Part shown: positions 1 to 6,389 of the stretch, piece by piece
How the letters are laid out: each line of letters starts with the position of its first letter
Position numbering within the stretch: position 1 is the stretch's first letter
Assembly: GCA_018056405.1 (NCBI GenBank)
Contig: JAGPFT010000052.1
Location: 1-10,965 of the forward strand
Source of the DNA: Anaerolineae bacterium
GTDB taxonomy: Bacteria > Chloroflexota > Anaerolineae > Aggregatilineales > Aggregatilineaceae
Direction: 5' to 3'
Length of the DNA: 10,965 bases
The notes under the pieces: model-generated
Databases searched by the model: none
The model's input: only the letters and a program-made list of their open reading frames with translations
What the model was told of the DNA's origin: nothing
Position numbers and translations under genes: made by a program

Positions 1-89
1 CCTGGCCTCGCTACGCTCGGCCTTTCCCCCTCTCCGTCAACGGAGAGGGGGCGGCGAGGCGCGCCAGCGCCGAGCGGGGGTGAGGTAAA
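1..89. repeat. Palindromic intergenic repeat, copy A (cut by window edge)
   Basis: This is the left, truncated copy of a roughly 101-bp element. It matches copy B (107-207) at a fixed offset of 118 bases with only a few differences. It holds an inner perfect hairpin, CCCCCTCTCCG-TCAA-CGGAGAGGGGG, and ends in GGGGGTGAGGTAAA. The start of the element lies outside the window. No coding potential was seen. Confidence 0.9.
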
Positions 90-106
90 CCAGCGCGCAA
101 CGAGGC

Positions 107-207
107 TTTACCTCACCCCCTGGCCTCACTACGCTCGGCTCTTCCCCCTCTCCGTCAACGGAGAGGGGGCGGCGAGGCGCGTCAGCGCCGAGCGGGGGTG
201 AGGTAAA
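107..207. repeat. Palindromic intergenic repeat, copy B (complete)
   Basis: A complete 101-bp element bounded by TTTACCTCACCCCC on the left and GGGGGTGAGGTAAA on the right, so the termini are perfect inverted repeats. The interior forms a second hairpin around CTCTCCGTCAACGGAGAG. It is a direct tandem copy of 1-89; the flanking CCAGCGCGCA is also duplicated (90-99 and 208-217). Copy C (2810-2908) is the same element inverted. The size, terminal symmetry and absence of an ORF suggest a REP- or MITE-like non-autonomous element. Confidence 0.9.
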
Positions 208-355
208 CCAGCGCGCAGCAAAGCAGCGCCCCTCCCCTGCCAGGTCTTGCACGCACCCTTTATGATCGCCCGCACACCGGGCGCATTTGGCGTATGATCT
301 GAGAAAGCGCCAGGCACTGTGTGCCACCAAGCGCCCAGCGAATGCCATCCATCCC

Positions 356-2668
356 ATGTTCCGGGGATCGTACCCTTTGCTCGAACGCCTGCTGACCATC
401 GTTCTGATGATCGTCTTCGTCGCCTCCTTCCTCACCTACCTGGCCATCCAGGTGATGACCGACGACCTGCTCAACGCGCGCTTTTACACCCGCGCCCTGG
501 AACGCAACCGCATCTATGACCGCATCTACACCGACCTGCTGGCCGACCCGGCGCTGCGCGATGTGACGGTGCGGCTGCTCGGCAACTTGCGCATCGAAGG
601 GTACTACTCACAGGAGACATACAGCCACGCCGTCTCGGCGCTGCGCCTGGTGCTGCCCCCGGACGTGCTGCGCAGCGCCGCCGACCGGCTCTTCACCGAG
701 CTAACCGCCTACCTCTCCGGCGAGCGCCAGCGATTGCACTCCAATATCCACCTGTCCAAAGCGATCAATGACCCGGAGCTTCAGCAGAAGATCATCGCAG
801 CAGCGCAGACCATCCAGACGGAACTGATCGCGCGGGCCAGGCAGCATCGCCTGATCGGTGAGGACGAGCTAAGCGTGCCCGTGCTGACGCCTGAGACCCT
901 CTACCGCCAGCTTGAAGATTACGTGCGCGCCCTGGCCGAGGGCCGCCTGGAAGCGCTGCCTTTCGACATCACCAACCTCTCCATTCGGGGCCTGTCCGAG
1001 GCCCAGAAACACGAGATCGCCCGGATTCTGCTCGCGCCGGCAGGCGAGCGGGTGACGGACGCGACGCGCCTGCAAGTGGAGGCGGCCCTGGCCGCTGATG
1101 ACCTGGCCGGGGCCATCGTCATCGCGTCGGGGGAACTGCTGGCGGTGCAGGCTGAAGAAGCCGCGCGCAATCTGCAAAGCGAGCTGAAGACAGGCACCAT
1201 CAGCGGTCTAGATGCCTTTGCCCGGCTCGCCGACAAGACCACCAACGCCATCATCCACGAACTGAACGACACGCGCGAGCTGGCGCTCTTCTTTCGGGAC
1301 GACCTGATGCCGGTGATCCTCCTGGCGCTGATCTTGTCGCTGAGCGGGCTGGCTGCGCTGCAGGGCACGCGCACACGCCGCGCCTTTGGCCTGCTGGGGC
1401 TGATGCTGCTGCTGGCCGGGGCCAGCGCCGTCGGGGCCTGGGCATTGATCGCAGCGCACGTGAGCCTGCCCTTCGAGGAATTCACCGATGCCGCGCTCAA
1501 CGGCGCTGAGCTGCCCCGCTCGCTGCGCATCATGCTGACCGACGTGCTCACCTCGCTGCAGGATGGCGTGGGCGACTCGATCCGCCATCGCGCAGCAGTA
1601 GCCCTGCTATTGGGCGTGGTTCTGCTCGGCGCGTGGGCATCGCCAAAGGTGGCAGGTTGGCTGACCCACCTGCTCCGACCGCTCGCCGCGCGCCCGCGCC
1701 TGGCTCTGGCTTTGGCGATAGTGTCTCTGGTCGGGCTGCCGATTCTGCTCGACTGGCTGCTCACCCCCCAGCGCCTGGCAGGCTCCAGCGTGTTGGTCTG
1801 CAACGGGCACGAGGCGCTGTGCGACCGTCGCTTCAACGAAGTCGTCTTCCCGGCAACGCACAACGCCATGTCCGCCTCCAACCTCGGCTGGGTCTGGCCG
1901 CACCATGACGGCGACCTGTCCATCCAGCTCAAAGCGGGCGTGCGCGCCTTCCTGCTCGACACGCACTACGGCGATACGCAGGAAGAGATTGATCGCTACC
2001 TGGCCACCTTCCCCAGCGCCACCCGCCCGCTCGTCGAGCGGATCGTCAACGCCGCCGATCCGCAGACCCGCGATCCCAACAACCGCTTCGTCTGCCACAA
2101 CCTGTGTGCGCTGGGCGCGACCCCGCTCGAAGCCGCCTTCGCCGACCTTCGCGCCTTCCTCGACCGCAACTGGAACGAGGTAGTCGTGCTGATCCTGCAG
2201 GATGAAGTCAGCCCGCAGGACACCGCCACCGCCATGCAAGACAGCGGGCTGATCCGCTACGTCTACACCCCTTCCCCCGACGGCGAATGGCCCACGCTGC
2301 GCGCGATGATCGAGGCCAATACGCGGCTGGTTGTCCTCGCCGAGCAGGGCGGGCCGCCGCCCGACTGGTACCTCCACCTGTGGGACTACACCGAGGAAAC
2401 GACCTATAACTACCGCCGCCCGGAGGACTTCACCTGCGCGCCGAACCGGGGCGACACCGGCAAGCCTCTATTCCTGCTCAACCACTGGATCGCGCGGCGC
2501 GCCCCCGACCGGGTAGATGCTGCCGTCGTCAACCAGTACGACTTCCTGCTGGAGCGTGCCCTCACCTGCGCCAAGGAGCGCGGCCACATGCCCAACTTCG
2601 TCGCCGTTGACTTCTACGCCCTCGGCGACCTGTTCCGCGTCGTAGATACGCTCAACGGCATACCCTAG
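356..2668 (+). CDS. Multi-pass membrane protein with C-terminal PI-PLC-like phosphodiesterase domain
   Basis: A 770-residue protein from the ATG at 356. An in-frame TTG at 287 would lengthen it by 23 residues, but the TATGAT at 293-298 looks like a -10 box inside that extension, and no ribosome site favours either start. One N-terminal membrane helix (about 9-33) is followed by a long helical, probably extracytoplasmic region (about 34-315). Four more helices follow (about 316-335, 343-368, 412-428, 449-468). The C-terminal 300 residues resemble the PI-PLC X fold. PATHNAMS carries His502, GVRAFLLDTH forms the next strand with His537, and FVCHNLC carries His581; His502 and His581 fit the two catalytic histidines of bacterial PI-PLCs. 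By family analogy it would cleave a phosphodiester by cyclisation, perhaps in a lipid headgroup; the substrate is unknown. The N-terminal region is not recognised. It has no evident link to the haem operons downstream. Confidence 0.8.
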   Translation: MFRGSYPLLERLLTIVLMIVFVASFLTYLAIQVMTDDLLNARFYTRALERNRIYDRIYTDLLADPALRDVTVRLLGNLRIEGYYSQETYSHAVSALRLVLPPDVLRSAADRLFTELTAYLSGERQRLHSNIHLSKAINDPELQQKIIAAAQTIQTELIARARQHRLIGEDELSVPVLTPETLYRQLEDYVRALAEGRLEALPFDITNLSIRGLSEAQKHEIARILLAPAGERVTDATRLQVEAALAADDLAGAIVIASGELLAVQAEEAARNLQSELKTGTISGLDAFARLADKTTNAIIHELNDTRELALFFRDDLMPVILLALILSLSGLAALQGTRTRRAFGLLGLMLLLAGASAVGAWALIAAHVSLPFEEFTDAALNGAELPRSLRIMLTDVLTSLQDGVGDSIRHRAAVALLLGVVLLGAWASPKVAGWLTHLLRPLAARPRLALALAIVSLVGLPILLDWLLTPQRLAGSSVLVCNGHEALCDRRFNEVVFPATHNAMSASNLGWVWPHHDGDLSIQLKAGVRAFLLDTHYGDTQEEIDRYLATFPSATRPLVERIVNAADPQTRDPNNRFVCHNLCALGATPLEAAFADLRAFLDRNWNEVVVLILQDEVSPQDTATAMQDSGLIRYVYTPSPDGEWPTLRAMIEANTRLVVLAEQGGPPPDWYLHLWDYTEETTYNYRRPEDFTCAPNRGDTGKPLFLLNHWIARRAPDRVDAAVVNQYDFLLERALTCAKERGHMPNFVAVDFYALGDLFRVVDTLNGIP

Positions 2669-2735
2669 CAGCAGAAGCCACGAACGACCTGTCACCGGGG
2701 AGAGGCTGAGAATACTCGCGAACGCCTCCCCCCTT

Positions 2736-2978
2736 AATCCCCCCTCCAGCAAGGCCTTCAGGGGCGGACAGGCGTTGAGATCGGCTTATAGTCTGAGGCA
2801 AGTCTTCACTTTACCTCACCCCCGCTCGGCGCTGGCGCGCCTCGCCGCCCCCTCTCCGTTGACGGAGAGGGGGAAGAGCCGAGCGTAGCGAGGCCAGGGG
2901 GTGAGGTTGATCGGTCGTCATCTCAATGTTTCACACGCTGCTGTCCGCCCCTGAACCAGCAGAGCCAGAGGGGGGAAT
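2736..2978. repeat. Composite nested inverted repeat in the 2669-3177 gap
   Basis: Between gene 1 and the cytochrome promoter there is no credible gene. A perfect 15-bp inverted repeat, TTCAGGGGCGGACAG at 2757-2771 and its complement at 2941-2955, brackets repeat copy C. The arms extend outward imperfectly: ATCCCCCCTC near 2737 pairs with GAGGGGGGAAT at 2968-2978. This looks like one palindromic element interrupted by another. No terminator with a T-tract is evident after gene 1. Confidence 0.7.
2810..2908. repeat. Palindromic intergenic repeat, copy C (inverted)
   Basis: The same element as copies A and B in the opposite orientation: TTTACCTCACCCCC at the left, then the CGCTCGGCGCTGG side first, the CTCTCCGTTGACGGAGAG hairpin in the middle, and GAGGCCAGGGGGTGAGG at the right. 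It sits inside the older-looking inverted repeat 2736-2978. This supports mobility, or at least dispersal, of the element. Confidence 0.88.
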
Positions 2979-2993
2979 CCGTCAGGGCGCTCT

Positions 2994-3024
2994 CCCCTTC
3001 CCCTAGCCTGGCTGGGGGAAGGGG
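2994..3024. repeat. C/G-rich hairpin CCCCTTCCCC / GGGGAAGGGG
   Basis: A perfect 10-bp stem, CCCCTTCCCC (2994-3003) with GGGGAAGGGG (3015-3024), and an 11-base loop. No T-tract follows, so it is better read as another intergenic repeat of the class at 6231-6255 than as a terminator. Confidence 0.6.
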
Positions 3025-3177
3025 CCGGGAGATAGGAGCCTACTGACACTGCCAGACAACTTGTTCATGAACCTCTAGCCGCAGAGGGCGCGCCCGACGC
3101 AGTTGCAATAAGCACCACAAGACCCCCAGCGCCTTCCCGTGCGTGCGCCTCTGCCCACAGGCCGCGCGCCGCCCCCA

Positions 3178-3193
3178 TTTGACAAAAGTCAAA
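3178..3193 (+). promoter_or_regulatory. FNR/DNR-type operator upstream of the cytochrome operon
   Basis: TTTGACAAAAGTCAAA is a perfect palindrome with the TTGAC-N4-GTCAA core typical of DNR/NnrR boxes and two symmetrical changes from the FNR consensus TTGAT-N4-ATCAA. Its centre lies about 42.5 bases before the start inferred from the -10 box at 3216-3221, the class II activator position. A matching box stands before the convergent operon (9893-9908). The regulator at 10697-9969 is the obvious candidate to bind it. Confidence 0.8.
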
Positions 3194-3209
3194 GACACCC
3201 TCCCACCGC

Positions 3210-3222
3210 TTGTGATACGATG
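3210..3222 (+). promoter_or_regulatory. Core promoter (-10 region) of the cytochrome operon
   Basis: TTGTGATACGATG is identical, base for base, to the sequence at the same place in the convergent promoter (9877-9865, minus strand). TACGAT at 3216-3221 is the likely -10 hexamer, giving a start near 3228 and a leader of about 170 bases. No good -35 hexamer is present beyond the operator itself, as expected for an activator-dependent promoter. Confidence 0.65.
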
Positions 3223-3303
3223 CACGAAAAGGGGGGCGAACCACCAGAGCGTGTTCGCCTGCTGCATTGAGCGCACACCTGGCCGTTGCCTCATTCTGCC
3301 ACC

Positions 3304-3320
3304 CCCGGCCTACTGCCGGG
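3304..3320 (+). other. Small hairpin in the cytochrome operon leader
   Basis: CCCGGC-CTACT-GCCGGG forms a perfect 6-bp stem with a 5-base loop in the roughly 170-base leader between the inferred start and the first ATG. There is no T-tract and no recognisable riboswitch. It may simply stabilise or pace the leader. Confidence 0.4.
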
Positions 3321-3400
3321 TACCGATCCCGCTGGTCCAGGCGGCGCTGTGTTTGCTTGGTTTTGCGCAGAGGACACACAAGAGCTTTGAGGAGATGCAT

Positions 3401-4363
3401 ATGCGCACGATAAGGGAAATTCCTTTGTGGCTCAGGCTGCTGGCCTGCGTCTGCGTTGTGTTGGTGATAGCGTTGGCGATCGGCTCGATCCGCTCGGCCC
3501 AGGCTCAGGATGCCGACGAGATGAAGCCGCTCTCCGACTACCCCGACATCATCCAGGCGTGGGAAGGCAGCCCACACGGCAACACCTACGATGAGGGCAA
3601 AGGCCCCAACACCTATTGCTCTCGCTGCCACTCACCGCAGAACTGGGATCCCGCCGCGCGTCCGGGGCCGCCGCCTAACTGCATCACGTGCAAGTTTCCA
3701 ACCGATCCCGAGCTGCGCATCGCCCCGACGATGGACTTCGTCAGCCGTGAGGACTGGGTGGGCATTGGCTGCTCGACCTGTCATGTGGTCGAAGGTGACC
3801 TGATCAACACCTCGTCGAATGCGTGGTTCAACCCGATCGCTAAGGAATACGAGCCGGTTGCCACCGTGAACGAGCTGTGCAGCAAGTGCCACACCAACTC
3901 GACGGGCGTTTCCGAGACCGGCGGGCGTGGCGTAGATCACGAGATCATCCTGGGCGGCAGCGCGCACCGCAACTGGGCCGCGACTATTGAAGGACACCGC
4001 CCCGATCGGTGCTCCGACTGCCACGATCCGCACACCCAGCAGCCGATGGCTTGCATTGACTGCCATAGCAACGTGGCCGAGTTGGACACGCACATCAAGG
4101 GCACGAACGCCATTCACCTCGACAAGGTGCAGTGCATCGCCTGCCATGACGCTTCTGGCGCGGCGGTAGGCCCGCACCCTGCTGAGGCGATGGGCGGCGT
4201 CTGGACAACGCTGGAGAAGAGCGTTAGCCGCAGCGGTGAGCCGACCGCCACGGCTATCGTGTCACACAGCGTCCAGTGGGAAGTCTCGTGCGACCGCTGT
4301 CACTATGCCGACAACGAATGGGGACTGACTGTCCTGAACGCAGACGGCACGACCCCGGAATAA
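3401..4363 (+). CDS. Octahaem c-type cytochrome with a CXXCK second haem motif (paralogue 1)
   Basis: A 320-residue exported cytochrome. The ATG at 3401 is chosen over 3395 because GAGGAG at 3389-3394 then has proper spacing. A hydrophobic segment (about 9-29) followed by SAQAQDAD suggests a signal peptide cut after AQA, or possibly an uncut anchor. Eight haem motifs follow: CSRCH 73-77, CITCK 94-98, CSTCH 124-128, CSKCH 160-164, CSDCH 204-208, CIDCH 218-222, CIACH 245-249 and CDRCH 297-301. Nine or so further histidines could serve as distal ligands. A lysine in place of the proximal histidine is known from the active haem of NrfA and octahaem nitrite reductases. Here it is the second motif, and the chain is far more compact (about 40 residues per haem) than NrfA. 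It is paralogous to the next gene and heads the operon. The role is electron transfer or catalysis outside the membrane; the substrate is unknown. Confidence 0.9.
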   Translation: MRTIREIPLWLRLLACVCVVLVIALAIGSIRSAQAQDADEMKPLSDYPDIIQAWEGSPHGNTYDEGKGPNTYCSRCHSPQNWDPAARPGPPPNCITCKFPTDPELRIAPTMDFVSREDWVGIGCSTCHVVEGDLINTSSNAWFNPIAKEYEPVATVNELCSKCHTNSTGVSETGGRGVDHEIILGGSAHRNWAATIEGHRPDRCSDCHDPHTQQPMACIDCHSNVAELDTHIKGTNAIHLDKVQCIACHDASGAAVGPHPAEAMGGVWTTLEKSVSRSGEPTATAIVSHSVQWEVSCDRCHYADNEWGLTVLNADGTTPE

Positions 4364-4370
4364 GACAGCC

Positions 4371-4413
4371 TGGCTCGCGGTGCGCCAGCACTGACTCTGC
4401 GCACCGCGAGCCA
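4371..4413 (+). other. Intercistronic 15-bp hairpin between the two cytochrome genes
   Basis: TGGCTCGCGGTGCGC (4371-4385) pairs perfectly with GCGCACCGCGAGCCA (4399-4413) across a 13-base loop, eight bases after the stop of the first cytochrome. No T-tract follows, so a full terminator is unlikely. The overlapping CCAATC (4411-4416) and GATTGG (4427-4432) could form a competing smaller stem. It may set different amounts of the two cytochromes through RNA stability or partial termination. Confidence 0.7.
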
Positions 4414-4486
4414 ATCCGTAACCCATGATTGGTATGGTGAGAAGACGAGAGCATCCCTCTCCCCCTACCGTTCACACAGCGGGGAC

Positions 4487-5407
4487 ATGATGAAGCCCAG
4501 CAATGCCCAACCTACACAACTCTCTCCCTTGAGCAAGATTCGCGATATGCTCATCGCCGTGCTGCTGGTCGCCGCTGCCGTAGCGATTGTCGTGGTCTAC
4601 CAGATCGAAGCGAGCAACACCGAAGAAGTCAGCCTTACCAAGAACACGGGCGGTGCGGCCTCGCAGATGGCCAACCAGGGCGAGGCGACTGGAGGAACGG
4701 GCGAGGCATTGCCCGACACGCCCCTGGACAAGTGGCTGGCCGGGCAGCACGCAGATACCTACGTGGTGGCCGCCGATGGCACCAATAGCACCTGCAACCA
4801 GTGCCACGACCCGATTAACTACATCCCTTCGATGGACGACATGCCAGCCAGTTGCACGGTCTGTAAATTTGAGGTCAAGCCGCCGCCGCCCCTGATCGAG
4901 CCAGCCAACGCTCACTCGGTGGATTGCAAGGTCTGCCACCAGGTAGACCGCAACGGCACAGTCCAGGCCGATGTGCGCTGGCTTGAAGTGGCCGCCATCG
5001 AGCAGTATGCGAAAGTCTCCTCGACCAGCCAGCTTTGCCAGAACTGCCACATCGGAGCCGAGGTCGAGGCGCACGCTGATATTGTGGTGAGCGGGGTGCA
5101 CGCCGACCTGGTCTGCACTGACTGCCACGACTCGCACGCCTTGACGGCGTCCTGCGGCGCGTCCGGCTGCCATGAGACGCTTGAGGAAACCCCTGGGCAT
5201 GACGCCAACCACGCGCGGGTTCACTGCGTCGCGTGCCACGACGCCAGCGGCATGAGCGTCGGCCCGGACGACGCACGCGACGGCCAGTGGGTGACTTTCG
5301 CCGGCGGTGAGGGCGAAGAACCATTCCCTCACCTTTCGCACGCGCTGGCGCGCGAGGTGAATTGTGATCGCTGCCATGGCGAAGCCCTCCCAGAGGTCAG
5401 CGACTAG
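4487..5407 (+). CDS. Membrane-anchored octahaem c-type cytochrome with CXXCK and CX4CH motifs (paralogue 2)
   Basis: A 306-residue protein. Two consecutive ATGs (4487, 4490) follow GGGGA at 4481-4485; the first is used here, the second is equally possible. A membrane helix (about 21-39) has no clear cleavage site, and a Gly/Ser/Glu-rich tether (about 41-78) leads to the haem domain. Motifs: CNQCH 103-107, CTVCK 123-127, CKVCH 147-151, CQNCH 184-188, CTDCH 210-214, CGASGCH 223-229 (four residues between the cysteines), CVACH 247-251 and CDRCH 293-297. The order, the CXXCK at position two, the C-ACHDASG segment and the final CDRCH match paralogue 1. The anchored form looks suited to pass electrons between the membrane and paralogue 1. 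Length and tether suggest a carrier, though a catalytic lysine haem cannot be excluded. Confidence 0.88.
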   Translation: MMKPSNAQPTQLSPLSKIRDMLIAVLLVAAAVAIVVVYQIEASNTEEVSLTKNTGGAASQMANQGEATGGTGEALPDTPLDKWLAGQHADTYVVAADGTNSTCNQCHDPINYIPSMDDMPASCTVCKFEVKPPPPLIEPANAHSVDCKVCHQVDRNGTVQADVRWLEVAAIEQYAKVSSTSQLCQNCHIGAEVEAHADIVVSGVHADLVCTDCHDSHALTASCGASGCHETLEETPGHDANHARVHCVACHDASGMSVGPDDARDGQWVTFAGGEGEEPFPHLSHALAREVNCDRCHGEALPEVSD

Positions 5408-5462
5408 AGGAGCACCCGCACCTCGCCTCCCTTGAAGCCAGGACTAGTTGGAGTAGCGCCCC

Positions 5463-6152
5463 ATGACTGCTAAATCTGCCCGAATCTTGTGGATCGTTGC
5501 GGTCGTCGCGATGGGCATGACGGCGGCGATGAATCTGTTCGGTGGGATCGGCACGGTCTGCGCGGCATTTCTGACCGACAACTTCCCGCCAATGCTGGTC
5601 CTCAAAGATCATCAATGGCTGTACCAGCGCATAATGCTGATCACCATCGGAATCGGGATCGCTGGCGTGTCGGCCACCTTCGCGCTGTTTCGCGGCGGCT
5701 CGCACGCCTATCGCAACGCCGTGCTGGTGCTGATCGCGGGCGCGGTGCTGGGCGAGCTGCACGTGCGTTCGTCGCTGGAACTGCGCGGCAAGATGGTCCC
5801 GGCCAACATCAAGTTCTACATTAACCTGTTCACGCTGGTCTTGTTCCTGATCCTGGGGCTGCCCTCCATCCGGGGCGGTGTGTCGTTCTCGCAGCCACGC
5901 GGCAAGAAAGAAGCCGCCGCCGCGGGAGGAATGGCCGCTCTGATCGTCGGCGTCATGATGCTAACCCTGCCGCTGTGGGTGGGGTCTTCGCACACTTACG
6001 AAGGGACGGACTGGACAGACGTGCTCCAGCCCGGCCTGAGCATCGTTGGGCTGGCGTTTGCGGGGGGCGGCCTGGGCGTCTTCCTGAAGGCGGCAGCCGC
6101 CATCGTCCACCAGCCGGAGCCAGCTATCCTTGCCAACAAGGCACAGCCCTAA
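5463..6152 (+). CDS. Six-helix membrane protein of unknown family
   Basis: A 229-residue hydrophobic protein starting 55 bases after the second cytochrome, with TTGGAG at 5448-5453 about nine bases before the ATG. About six membrane helices can be drawn: residues 7-30, 52-74, 81-98, 120-138, 160-178 and 190-214. Histidines occur at DHQW, SHAY, GELH, SSHTY and IVHQ; GELH lies within or at the end of a helix and could bind haem, but there is no recognisable haem or quinone motif. I do not recognise the family. Its place as last gene of the cytochrome operon suggests a membrane partner for the octahaem cytochromes, perhaps linking them to quinol or to the oxidase-like protein of the convergent operon. 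That is inference from context only. Confidence 0.75.
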   Translation: MTAKSARILWIVAVVAMGMTAAMNLFGGIGTVCAAFLTDNFPPMLVLKDHQWLYQRIMLITIGIGIAGVSATFALFRGGSHAYRNAVLVLIAGAVLGELHVRSSLELRGKMVPANIKFYINLFTLVLFLILGLPSIRGGVSFSQPRGKKEAAAAGGMAALIVGVMMLTLPLWVGSSHTYEGTDWTDVLQPGLSIVGLAFAGGGLGVFLKAAAAIVHQPEPAILANKAQP

Positions 6153-6185
6153 GAGGCCATGACGGTTGCTTCCCCCCACCCCAAA

Positions 6186-6210
6186 CCCCTCCCTCACAAG
6201 GAGGGAGGGG
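6186..6210. repeat. Hairpin CCCCTCCCTC / GAGGGAGGGG
   Basis: A perfect 10-bp stem (6186-6195 with 6201-6210) and 5-base loop ACAAG, 34 bases after the stop of the membrane protein gene. A short T-run (TTTT, about 6225) is too far away for a classic terminator. It is part of a two-hairpin element with 6231-6255. Confidence 0.6.
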
Positions 6211-6230
6211 CCTGGCGGGTGCGCTTTTCT

Positions 6231-6255
6231 CCCTTCCCCCCTCGTGGGGGAAGGG
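6231..6255. repeat. Hairpin CCCTTCCCCC / GGGGGAAGGG
   Basis: A perfect 10-bp stem (6231-6240 with 6246-6255) and a 5-base loop. It resembles the hairpin at 2994-3024 and so belongs to a dispersed class of C/G-rich intergenic palindromes. Confidence 0.6.
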
Positions 6256-6300
6256 CCGGGGATGGGGAGCAAAGGCAGGCGCACGAGTTCTCAAACGGCC

Positions 6301-6369
6301 TCAAAGACGCCACCCCAATATGAACATAGACTTCCGAAGTCCGCGCAGACTTCGGAAGTCTGTCTTTGA
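6301..6369. terminator. Double-palindrome hairpin between convergent operons, possible bidirectional terminator
   Basis: AGACTTCCGAAGTC (6328-6341) pairs perfectly with GACTTCGGAAGTCT (6348-6361) across the loop CGCGCA. Each arm is itself a near-palindrome, GACTTC-N-GAAGTC. An outer pair, TCAAAGAC (6301-6308) and GTCTTTGA (6362-6369), brackets it. It lies 21 bases beyond the stop of the minus-strand ctaB, between the converging ends. T-tracts are weak on both sides, so terminator function is tentative; a repeat element or double operator is possible. Confidence 0.45.
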
Positions 6370-6389
6370 CGCGCGGGGCGCTATTCCCT

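Noticed and set aside
1..217. CRISPR array
   Set aside because: Only two long palindromic copies with an 118-base period and no short unique spacers.
287..355. Upstream TTG start of the PI-PLC-like gene
   Set aside because: It adds 23 polar residues before a natural N-terminal membrane helix, lacks a ribosome site, and spans a TATGAT that looks like a -10 box.
919..1962. 347-codon minus-strand open frame
   Set aside because: Antisense to the PI-PLC-like gene; low-complexity Ser/Arg/Ala composition typical of a shadow frame.
3143..3400. N-terminal extension of the first cytochrome
   Set aside because: It would contain the operator and -10 box, and the ATG at 3401 has a good GAGGAG site and begins a signal peptide.
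4472..5377. 301-codon minus-strand open frame
   Set aside because: It lies opposite the second octahaem cytochrome, whose eight haem motifs prove the plus-strand frame; high GC keeps the opposite frame open.
3401..5407. Assignment of the cytochromes as NrfA or octahaem nitrite reductase
   Set aside because: CXXCK is shared, but it is the second motif here, the proteins are far shorter per haem, and the NrfA catalytic surroundings could not be recognised.
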